A stretch of DNA of 34,241 bases from a virus. Positions 27,138-33,805 of the stretch are shown one piece after another. Where the stretch lies: the IMG/VR virus record IMGVR_UViG_3300023174_000410, positions 1 through 34,241 of that record; one strand, 5' to 3'. Every line of letters begins with the position of its first letter. The first letter of the stretch is position 1. Below the pieces are notes generated by a model, which searched no databases, was not told the DNA's origin, and saw only the letters and a list, made by a program, of their open reading frames with translations. The position numbers were made by a program, and so were the translations under genes.

Positions 27138-27740
27138 ATGAGCACATTTAAGGAATACCTAATAGAAAGCATTAAAACCTATGAATTTAAGGTTAAAATT
27201 GCAGGCGATGTCGATGACAAAATGGAAGAGAACATGAAAATGGTTCTTTCTAAGTTTGAATGCACTGGTGTAACTAAAACTATGCGCACCCCTATAACTG
27301 AGACTCCTTTAGATTTTCCTGAGCTTAAAAATGTACATGTTAATCTTTATGATATTACTTGTGGGTATCCAGTTACCAGTCATGAATTAGCAATTTATTT
27401 GTCAGAAAAATTAAAAATCAATCCTGTTCATTTAAGGGTTAGAACTTTAAAAGAGCAAGAAGAAATAGAAAATAATATTGAAAGTTATAGTAGAGTAGGT
27501 ACTAAAGGTGAAGCTGTATTAAATAAGCCTTATGAAAAAGTAAACAATCAAGCAATGGCGGGCGAAAAAGCCAAATTAAGTTTTATAAAAAGTTTAGGTA
27601 AGGATCGTCATAGAGGCGAACAATATAAAGGCGTAAATGATCAGTTATTGGCCAAGAGTGCTCCTACAGAAAAAGCACATAACATGGAACAATCACAATT
27701 CTTAAAGAGTGTGTTAAGTTCAATCAACAGGACAGAATAA
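27138..27740 (+). CDS. Unknown virion-type protein with capsid-targeting-like N-terminus
   Basis: 200 residues. The N-terminus M-S-T-F-K-E-Y-L-I-E-S closely resembles the T4 capsid-targeting sequence of internal proteins (M-K-T-Y-x-E-F-x-x-E-A). There, prohead protease gp21 cuts after the Glu of an (L/I)-x-E motif. If that holds here, cleavage would follow Glu10. The rest is a folded region (residues about 15-110) and a Lys/Gln-rich, probably flexible C-terminus. No enzyme motif is visible. It lies between the two terminase subunits, and its stop overlaps the next ATG (TAATG). The best guess is an internal or core head protein. Confidence 0.6.
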   Translation: MSTFKEYLIESIKTYEFKVKIAGDVDDKMEENMKMVLSKFECTGVTKTMRTPITETPLDFPELKNVHVNLYDITCGYPVTSHELAIYLSEKLKINPVHLRVRTLKEQEEIENNIESYSRVGTKGEAVLNKPYEKVNNQAMAGEKAKLSFIKSLGKDRHRGEQYKGVNDQLLAKSAPTEKAHNMEQSQFLKSVLSSINRTE

Positions 27741-28330
27741 TGGATTTCAAAAAACTATTACAAACCATAACAGATTTAGATCAAAACAAACAGATTTTAA
27801 AGGAATCCAATCAAACTGTTCAAGAGTGTGGTATTATGCCACCACTTGGTGGAATGGGCATGATGGGCGGTGCAAGTCATCCTCCTATTACAATGAATGT
27901 TAGTATGAATGCTTCGGGACCAGAAGGCATTCGTGACTTATTGAATGTGTTAAAAGGACACGGTGATGATGCTCCAGCCGATACAATGAGTGGTCCTGCA
28001 GGTGCAGTAGTTGCAGTTTCAGAGCCTGAGCATGATATGGGTCATGACATGGATGATATGGGTCATGACATGCATGGCATGGGACATGAAATAGATCATG
28101 ACGAGAATGATGCGGGTGAATTAGAACTAGAATTAGATGAATATTCTAACAGTCCCGATGAAGAATATGCTGGTATGGCAGCAGCAGTGCCAAGTGGTGA
28201 TGATTTAAACAAACCTAAACAGTCATTTAAACATAACTATCGTGGAGGCGACAACCCAATGAGTATGCCCATGCACGAAACTTTAAAATACAAGCTAAGA
28301 AACTTATATACAGAAGTTAAAGGAAGATAA
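27740..28330 (+). CDS. Unknown acidic Met/His-rich protein upstream of terminase
   Basis: 196 residues of low complexity. A short helical N-terminus ends near an I-L-K-E site that could fit prohead-protease cleavage. P-P-L-G-G-M-G-M-M-G-G follows, then about 22 residues built from M-G-H-D-M / D-D-M-G-H-D-M repeats (near 97-118), an acidic L-E-L-E-L-D-E run, and a C-terminal basic helix. His, Asp and Met density could bind metal, but no known site is recognisable. It overlaps both neighbours by one base (TAATG on each side), so it is co-translated with gp17. A head core or assembly role is plausible from location. Confidence 0.6.
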   Translation: MDFKKLLQTITDLDQNKQILKESNQTVQECGIMPPLGGMGMMGGASHPPITMNVSMNASGPEGIRDLLNVLKGHGDDAPADTMSGPAGAVVAVSEPEHDMGHDMDDMGHDMHGMGHEIDHDENDAGELELELDEYSNSPDEEYAGMAAAVPSGDDLNKPKQSFKHNYRGGDNPMSMPMHETLKYKLRNLYTEVKGR

Positions 28331-29913
28331 TGTCGAAGCTGCTTGACGGTGTACTTACCAAGAAAGCCTATAAGAAAGAAAAGTATACCGAGGAGCAGGT
28401 AGAAGACCTTTTAAAATGCAGTGATCCTGATATTGGATACCTTCATTTTTGCACTCGATTCTTTTATATTCAACATCCGGTCAAAGGCAAGTTATTATTT
28501 GAACCTTTTGATTACCAAGTAAGACTCCTACACGCATATCATAATCATAGATTTACCGTAAACATGTTGCCTAGACAGATGGGCAAGACCACCTGTGCGA
28601 GTGGATACTTACTTTGGTATGCAATGTTTCACCCAGATCAAACTATTTTAATTGCTGCCCACAAATATACTGGTTCGCAGGAGATCATGCAGCGTATTCG
28701 TTATGCATATGAGCTTTGTCCTGATTATATTCGTTGTGGTGTGATCAATTATAACAAAGGCAGTATAGAGTTTGATAATGGATCACGTATTGTGTCGGCC
28801 ACAACTACTGGCAATACTGGTCGTGGTATGAGTATATCCTTATTATATTGCGATGAGTTCGCATTTGTGATGCCAAACATTGCTGATGAGTTTTGGACAT
28901 CTATATCACCTACATTGGCCACTGGTGGTCGTGCTATTATTACTAGTACACCTAATAGTGATGAAGATACTTTTGCTACTATATGGAAAGAAGCCAATAA
29001 TAATTATGATGAATATGGCAATGAGCAAGAATTAGGCGCTAATGGATTTTACCCTTTTACTTGTACTTGGGATGAACACCCAGACAGAGATGAAGCTTGG
29101 GCTGCTCAAGAACAGAGTAGAATTGGAGAAGAAAGATTCCGTCGTGAATATGGTTGTGAGTTTTTGATCTATGATGAAACATTAGTTAACAGTATTAGAT
29201 TAAGTGAATTAACTGGCAAGGACCCTTTGTTTAAAATGGGTCAAACTAGATGGTATAGTAGATTAGATCCAGATAATATATATCTAGTCAGTTTAGATCC
29301 TAGTTTAGGCACTGGTGGAAACTACAGTGCTATAGAAGTGTTCGAATTGCCTACATTTAAACAAGTAGCAGAGTGGCATCATAATACTACACCTATACAA
29401 GGGCAGATTAAAATCTTAAAAGATATATTAAAATACCTCAGTGATGAAATGGGGGGTACTACTAATAACATTTACTGGAGTATAGAAAACAATACTGTAG
29501 GTGAAGCAGGATTAGTAGTGATCAAAGACCTAGGTGAAGAGCAATTTAGTGGTCTAATGGTGTCAGAACCTGTACGTAAAGGGCATGTACGTAAGTTTCG
29601 TAAAGGATTTAACACTACACATAGTAGTAAAATATCAGCCTGTGCTAGATTAAAGCATTTAATTGAAACAGGTCAGATGGAGATTAATAGTAAAAGCTTA
29701 ATCAGTGAGTTAAAGAGCTTTATTGCAGCTGGTTTTACCTTTAAAGCAAAGACTGGGGATCATGATGACTTGGTAAGTGCCTTGTTATTAATGGTTAGAA
29801 TGAGCACTTTAGTAGCTGATTGGGACCCAAGAGTGTTTGAAAGTCTTAGTGGTGTACATGTAGAGGAAGATTTCGAAGCTCCTTTACCTATATTCATTTC
29901 CAGCAGTTTCTAA
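28330..29913 (+). CDS. Terminase large subunit gp17-like
   Basis: 527 residues (T4 gp17: 610). This is the ATPase motor and nuclease that pumps and cuts genome DNA at the portal. Walker A is R-Q-M-G-K-T-T at residues 82-88. Walker B is L-L-Y-C-D-E with Asp175 and catalytic Glu176, and S-A-T-T-T-G-N-T-G-R-G follows the usual gp17 path before it. The RNase-H-like nuclease has Asp323 (S-L-D-P-S-L-G), Glu386 (S-I-E-N-N) and the H-D-D pair at 478-480, matching T4 D401, E458 and D542. The shorter length reflects a reduced N-terminus. The ATG overlaps the preceding stop. Confidence 0.95.
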   Translation: MSKLLDGVLTKKAYKKEKYTEEQVEDLLKCSDPDIGYLHFCTRFFYIQHPVKGKLLFEPFDYQVRLLHAYHNHRFTVNMLPRQMGKTTCASGYLLWYAMFHPDQTILIAAHKYTGSQEIMQRIRYAYELCPDYIRCGVINYNKGSIEFDNGSRIVSATTTGNTGRGMSISLLYCDEFAFVMPNIADEFWTSISPTLATGGRAIITSTPNSDEDTFATIWKEANNNYDEYGNEQELGANGFYPFTCTWDEHPDRDEAWAAQEQSRIGEERFRREYGCEFLIYDETLVNSIRLSELTGKDPLFKMGQTRWYSRLDPDNIYLVSLDPSLGTGGNYSAIEVFELPTFKQVAEWHHNTTPIQGQIKILKDILKYLSDEMGGTTNNIYWSIENNTVGEAGLVVIKDLGEEQFSGLMVSEPVRKGHVRKFRKGFNTTHSSKISACARLKHLIETGQMEINSKSLISELKSFIAAGFTFKAKTGDHDDLVSALLLMVRMSTLVADWDPRVFESLSGVHVEEDFEAPLPIFISSSF

Positions 29914-29919
29914 TAAATA
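29912..29919 (+). promoter_or_regulatory. Late-promoter-like box 5 nt before 767-aa gene
   Basis: AATAAATA (7/8) begins at the gp17 stop and is followed by TTGAT and then the ATG at 29925. No Shine-Dalgarno is present. The geometry is the same as at 24747, 26634 and the gp14 side of the palindrome. Confidence 0.45.
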
Positions 29920-29924
29920 TTGAT

Positions 29925-32228
29925 ATGAGTGCAAATTTCCAACAAATAGCCAAAGATTTAGGTAGACAATTACAAACAAGGTTTCCTAGCCTTAAAAAAA
30001 CCACTGCGGATGACAAACCTATTGACGGTGTTAATTTAAAAGACGCTGATGCAAGAAAATTTAGTTTTGATTTTACCAGTGAGGAAGGTGAAAAGATAGT
30101 AAATGTTACTATAAGTTTATCAGAGGAAGGTGAAGATCCTGGCTTAGATGTGCAATGGAGTGATACTGTAGATAATAGATCATGGGATAGGTTTATTAGA
30201 AATATATTGCCTAAATTTGCTCAAACACACGGATTAAATTTTAATGCACAGAATCCGTCAAAAACTAATTTAGATAAAAGAGATTCCTTAGGGGAAAATG
30301 ACATGAATGAATCAAAACTATTTGGTACTAGTAAGACCAGTTATCAAGAAATAGGTGAGGCTAAAATTATTGTAAGACACAGCCAACCTGTTAATTTAAA
30401 CTCCATGAATGGAAGATCTCAACGTATTGAGCACATTTATGTTGAAAATGCAATGGGTGAGAGATTTTTATATCCAGTCAAGCACTTAAACGGTGCAAGA
30501 GCATTGGCCCAGCATGTAAGTCATGGTGGCACACCATATGATGATATTGGTCGTCATGTTATTGGGCTTAGTGAGGAATTAAGTAAATTAAGATTTTTTA
30601 AGAATTATGTAGATCGTAGTCCTATTGTTAGTGAAAGCATGGGCAATATTCAACAAAAAGTAATTGAGCGCATTAATGACATTAAGAAGCAAGTGCATTC
30701 ATTGCAGATGTCTAAAAATTACAGTGTTTTTAAAGAGAATTTTAGAGTAAATCAATCACAGGAAGTGCCCGAGGAAGTACTTAATGATTGGGTTGATAGA
30801 TTAACTGTACGCAGTTTTAACGAAGAATTAAAAACAGCATTTCCTTATATCTATAAATTAGTGGATGAATCAGAATTACCTGTTAAAGAAATCGACACAG
30901 AAGAGGACATGCTAAAAACTAATGATGATAAAAAAGATTTAAAGTTTAAAAATAAAAAGATTAAGGAACTTAGTGCTTTTGAAAGTTATCTAGATCAAAT
31001 TGTCAAAGAAGATGACGATCTATTTGATAATAATGAGGAATTACAACAGCAAGCCATGGCTGAATTAAAGGGTTTATTTGGTAATGAATTACCATTAGGC
31101 ACAGATGGTGATAATGTTAGAGATAGTATAAAAGGTATTATAGACAATAATAAATTAAATCGTGCTTTTCAAATTTTAGCAGATTTAGGTCTAGATGAAA
31201 TGGATGCTAGACCGATTATAGCTTCCTATTTAAAATCACATGACAGAGAAAATGGCACAGATTTAAGTAGTAAATTGGGGTTTGATGGTGTGTCAGCAGC
31301 ACCTGCTGTTCCTCCCACACCTCCTGCTCCTCCACCTGAAGCGGCAGCACCCGCAGCACCTCCACCTGAAGCGGCAGCACCCGCAGCACCTCCACCTGAA
31401 GCGGCAGCACCCCTTGCTCCTCCACCTGAAGCAGCGGCCCCGCCAGGAGCAGCTCCAGGACCGATGATTCCAAACCCTGCCCCACTTGCTGAAAGTGGTA
31501 ATGGCAGCAAATTAGTCGATGAAATTCGCAGTCGTATTAGTGGATTCTTTAATCAAACTGAGGGCACCTTCACCATAGGTGAAGAAGGGTTCGTTACAAA
31601 AATGTGTAAGGAACTCAAAGAAAAATATCATGTTCCCCCGGGCACTCATAAGGCTGATAGATTTGACCACATGGTAGAAAGAGCCTGTAATAACATCATG
31701 GAAAAATACAAGCAGCGTCATAGTCATTCAAGAGAGTTATCGGACATGAGAAGAATGGCTGGTATTATGGAAGCAGGAATTCAAATGCCTGGCATGGATG
31801 ACATGGGTGGTATGATGAAAGGCATGACAGGTGGAATGGATCCACAAGGAATGATGAAAGATATTCAAAGTAAAATTCCAGCTGGCAATATGAAAACTAC
31901 TAGAACTAGCAGTGGTACTATTGATGGTAAGCCAGCTAGTTATGATGATGCTATGAGTAAGTTTAAGGGTATGGCCGGTAATATGGGATTTGATGCCAGC
32001 GGTGATGACCCAGTAGGCGGCATGTATAAAGGTATACAGGGTAAGTTCGGTGACATGATGAAAGGGATGAAAATGCCGAACATGCCAGGATCGACGCCCT
32101 CTGCATCACCTACTAGAGCAGGTGCTACATCAGATCTTAAAACAGCATTGGCTAAAATGCAGCCAACTAGTCCTGACGATGCTATGAAGATGTTAGGTGA
32201 TCTTAAGAAATTGGCAGGATTGGCTTAA
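29925..32228 (+). CDS. Unknown 767-residue protein with Pro/Ala repeats and Met-rich C-terminus
   Basis: I recognise the middle region only as a type seen in T4-like aquatic phages (I-E-H-I-Y-V-E-N-A-M-G-E-R-F and Y-D-D-I-G-R-H near residues 167-207), without a known function. A small N-terminal domain (1-100) and a largely helical central region (140-450) are followed by four 10-residue P-P-P-E-A-A-A-P-A-A-type repeats (near 468-508). A helical domain with Cys/His residues comes next (about 525-610). The Met/Gly-rich tail runs from about 615 to 767. No signal peptide or membrane segment is visible. It lies between terminase and a strong terminator. A virion or head-assembly role is likely from context. 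Confidence 0.6.
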   Translation: MSANFQQIAKDLGRQLQTRFPSLKKTTADDKPIDGVNLKDADARKFSFDFTSEEGEKIVNVTISLSEEGEDPGLDVQWSDTVDNRSWDRFIRNILPKFAQTHGLNFNAQNPSKTNLDKRDSLGENDMNESKLFGTSKTSYQEIGEAKIIVRHSQPVNLNSMNGRSQRIEHIYVENAMGERFLYPVKHLNGARALAQHVSHGGTPYDDIGRHVIGLSEELSKLRFFKNYVDRSPIVSESMGNIQQKVIERINDIKKQVHSLQMSKNYSVFKENFRVNQSQEVPEEVLNDWVDRLTVRSFNEELKTAFPYIYKLVDESELPVKEIDTEEDMLKTNDDKKDLKFKNKKIKELSAFESYLDQIVKEDDDLFDNNEELQQQAMAELKGLFGNELPLGTDGDNVRDSIKGIIDNNKLNRAFQILADLGLDEMDARPIIASYLKSHDRENGTDLSSKLGFDGVSAAPAVPPTPPAPPPEAAAPAAPPPEAAAPAAPPPEAAAPLAPPPEAAAPPGAAPGPMIPNPAPLAESGNGSKLVDEIRSRISGFFNQTEGTFTIGEEGFVTKMCKELKEKYHVPPGTHKADRFDHMVERACNNIMEKYKQRHSHSRELSDMRRMAGIMEAGIQMPGMDDMGGMMKGMTGGMDPQGMMKDIQSKIPAGNMKTTRTSSGTIDGKPASYDDAMSKFKGMAGNMGFDASGDDPVGGMYKGIQGKFGDMMKGMKMPNMPGSTPSASPTRAGATSDLKTALAKMQPTSPDDAMKMLGDLKKLAGLA
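31331..31440 (+). repeat. Four 30-bp direct repeats coding Pro/Ala linker
   Basis: Bases 31331-31360 and 31361-31390 are identical. 31391-31420 matches for its first 20 bases, and 31421-31440 is a partial fourth copy. Each unit encodes ten residues of the P-P-E-A-A-A-P type, so the linker can change length in frame. Confidence 0.9.
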
Positions 32229-32254
32229 TTAGTCTTTTTTTCTTACCTTTCTGC

Positions 32255-32283
32255 TTGCAAAGCTAAATAAAAACGCATATAAT
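32255..32283 (+). promoter_or_regulatory. Sigma70-like promoter for gp32 overlapping a terminator
   Basis: TTGCAA (4/6) at 32255-32260 and an exact TATAAT at 32278-32283 are 17 bp apart. The -10 hexamer lies in the left arm and loop of the terminator hairpin. Transcription would start near 32290, inside the right arm, so the new transcript could not form the terminator. Confidence 0.5.
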
Positions 32284-32301
32284 AGCTATATGCGTTTTTT
32301 T
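32269..32301 (+). terminator. Rho-independent terminator after 767-aa gene
   Basis: A perfect 13-bp stem (32269-32281 with 32287-32299) closes a 5-nt loop and runs into a T tract that ends at 32301. The A-rich left flank means it could also work on the other strand. Confidence 0.85.
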
Positions 32302-32357
32302 GTTGGACACGTGTCTGGCAATATAGGCAAAACATAGGCAATTACAGGAGAAAAACT

Positions 32358-33359
32358 ATGGCAACTTTAGCAGAAATTCGAGCAAAATTAAAAGAACAAG
32401 AAATCAAAGGCGGATCAACAGGTAGCGGTGATCTTTCAATTTATCCTTTCTGGAATCTTAAAGAAGGAGGTGAATCAGCTGTAAGATTCCTCCCAGACGG
32501 CGATGACTCTAACACATTCTTTTGGGTAGAACGTGCTATGATCAAGCTGGAATTTGCAGGCATGAAAGGCGAGTCAGACGGTAAAAAAGTCAATGTACAA
32601 GTTCCTTGTGTGGAAATGTACAATGATGGTTCAGTTTGTCCAGTACTCAGCGAAGTTCGCGGGTGGTTCAAAGATCCCTCACTTGAAGCAATGGGCCGTA
32701 AATATTGGAAAAAGCGTAGTTACTTGTTCCAAGGCTTTGTTACTGAAGACGGTCTTAAAGAAGACCAGATTCCAGAGAATCCCATTCGTAGATTTATCAT
32801 TGGTCCCCAGATCTTTACCTTGATCAAGGGTGCATTGATGGATCCAGAAATGGAAGATCTGCCTACTGATTATGTTCATGGCGTGGATTTCCGTTTAATT
32901 AAGTCCAGTAAAGGTGGATATGCAGATTACGGCACTAGCAAATGGAGTCGTCGTGAACGTCCTCTTAGTGACGCAGAACAGGCCGCTGTAAAACAGTTTG
33001 GTTTGTTTACTTTGAAAGATTTCCTACCTAAGAAACCCACTGAAGTGGAAATGAAAGTAATCAAAGAAATGTTTGCAGCCAGCGTTGATGGCGAAGCATT
33101 TGACATGGAGCGTTGGGGTCAGTACTACAAACCCAGCGGTGCTAGCCAAAGTACAGGTGATCCAGTATCTTCTACTAGGGCCAGTGCTCCAGTAGCAATT
33201 GATCCAGATGCGGATATGGAAGAAGACAGGCCAGCTAAACCAGCAAAACCTGCGCTTAAAGCAGTATCCAAAGCAGCCGAAGAAAAAGAAGAATCTAAAG
33301 GCGGTGATAATCGTGCAAACGATATCCTTGCCATGATTCGTAGTCGTCAAAAAGCGTAA
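32358..33359 (+). CDS. Single-stranded DNA-binding protein gp32-like
   Basis: 333 residues (T4 gp32: 301). It coats ssDNA in replication, recombination and repair and works with UvsX. The N-terminal helix with Arg/Lys (A-E-I-R-A-K-L-K) matches the cooperativity domain. The core has F-W-N-L-K-E-G-G and W-x-x-R-S-Y-L-F-Q-G-F. T4 gp32 binds zinc through His64, Cys77, Cys87 and Cys90. Here the aligned pair Cys84 and Cys94 keeps the 10-residue spacing, but the third Cys is Leu97 and no His occurs in the first 100 residues. The Pro/Ala/Lys/Glu-rich C-terminal region fits the protein-interaction tail. AGGAG at 32346-32350 sets the start. Confidence 0.9.
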   Translation: MATLAEIRAKLKEQEIKGGSTGSGDLSIYPFWNLKEGGESAVRFLPDGDDSNTFFWVERAMIKLEFAGMKGESDGKKVNVQVPCVEMYNDGSVCPVLSEVRGWFKDPSLEAMGRKYWKKRSYLFQGFVTEDGLKEDQIPENPIRRFIIGPQIFTLIKGALMDPEMEDLPTDYVHGVDFRLIKSSKGGYADYGTSKWSRRERPLSDAEQAAVKQFGLFTLKDFLPKKPTEVEMKVIKEMFAASVDGEAFDMERWGQYYKPSGASQSTGDPVSSTRASAPVAIDPDADMEEDRPAKPAKPALKAVSKAAEEKEESKGGDNRANDILAMIRSRQKA

Positions 33360-33365
33360 TTTACC

Positions 33366-33404
33366 ACTTGGGCCTCTGTGACATTAGTCATACGCCCGAG
33401 TTTT
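33366..33404 (+). terminator. Two-tier hairpin after gp32 (weak terminator or RNA element)
   Basis: An outer 8-bp stem (33366-33373 with 33394-33401, one wobble) and an inner 6-bp stem (33377-33382 with 33387-33392, one wobble, ATTA loop) are followed by only four Ts. It starts six bases after the gp32 stop and ends before the next ribosome-binding site. It could attenuate transcription, protect the gp32 mRNA 3' end, or guide processing. Confidence 0.5.
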
Positions 33405-33418
33405 CTATGGAGAAAACA

Positions 33419-33805
33419 ATGGCTACTTGGAAATTATCTACTGCATCAAAGAAAAATGCGGTAGAAAAACAATTTTGGGTCAAGGAAGGTGTTATTATTA
33501 CTAGGGAAGAAGGTTACCGTTGGGGAACCTTCTATTGTGAAAGTGATGAACAACCTGACATTGACCTTGACAATGATGACGGATACCTTCTAACCAACTC
33601 GGAATATGACTGGGAATTGGATTGTCTTGATGATGGTTGTTGGGTTGATTGGGACTTCCCAGAAGATATGAGTGAAGAAGAGCAAGAACGAATCCAAGAA
33701 TTATGCGAAGAGGATTTCATTGAAGGCCTTGAGGGCGACGGGTGGGTCAATGATGATACCGAATATTGGTTTTATGGCCCATTAGAATTAGAAGAGGTAG
33801 AATAA
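33419..33805 (+). CDS. Unknown small acidic protein between gp32 and UvsX
   Basis: 128 residues from the ATG at 33419. GGAG at 33409-33412 gives good spacing. An in-frame TTG at 33368 would start inside the hairpin and lacks a ribosome-binding site. The N-terminus is basic (M-A-T-W-K-L-S-T-A-S-K-K). The rest is strongly acidic and Trp/Tyr-rich (D-I-D-L-D-N-D-D-G-Y; D-C-L-D-D-G-C-W-V-D-W-D-F; E-D-M-S-E-E-E-Q-E). This composition recalls DNA mimics and proteins that bind basic partners, but I recognise no family. Its stop overlaps the UvsX ATG (TAATG), so a link to recombination or replication is likely from position. Confidence 0.75.
   Translation: MATWKLSTASKKNAVEKQFWVKEGVIITREEGYRWGTFYCESDEQPDIDLDNDDGYLLTNSEYDWELDCLDDGCWVDWDFPEDMSEEEQERIQELCEEDFIEGLEGDGWVNDDTEYWFYGPLELEEVE

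Larger units (their letters stand above)
32229..32357. other. Regulatory gap between structural and replication genes
   Basis: This 129-bp gap is non-coding. It holds a T-rich stretch (32235-32242), the terminator hairpin and an overlapping sigma70-like promoter. It also holds a 10-bp palindrome GACACGTGTC at 32306-32315, a direct repeat ATAGGCAA at 32323-32330 and 32334-32341 (11-bp period), and the gp32 ribosome-binding site. It marks the switch from late virion genes to early/middle DNA-metabolism genes. Confidence 0.7.

Noticed and set aside
31226-31510. Minus-strand Gly/Ala-rich frame opposite the Pro/Ala repeats
   Set aside because: It is the complement of the GC-rich repeat in the 767-aa gene, with no ribosome-binding site or matching neighbours.
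32255-32283. MotA-dependent middle promoter for gp32
   Set aside because: A TGCTT core exists at 32252-32256, but its distance from TATAAT (about 21 bp) is much longer than the 12-13 bp expected for a MotA box.
33368-33418. TTG start for the acidic protein
   Set aside because: It lies inside the hairpin with no ribosome-binding site. The ATG at 33419 has GGAG at correct spacing.
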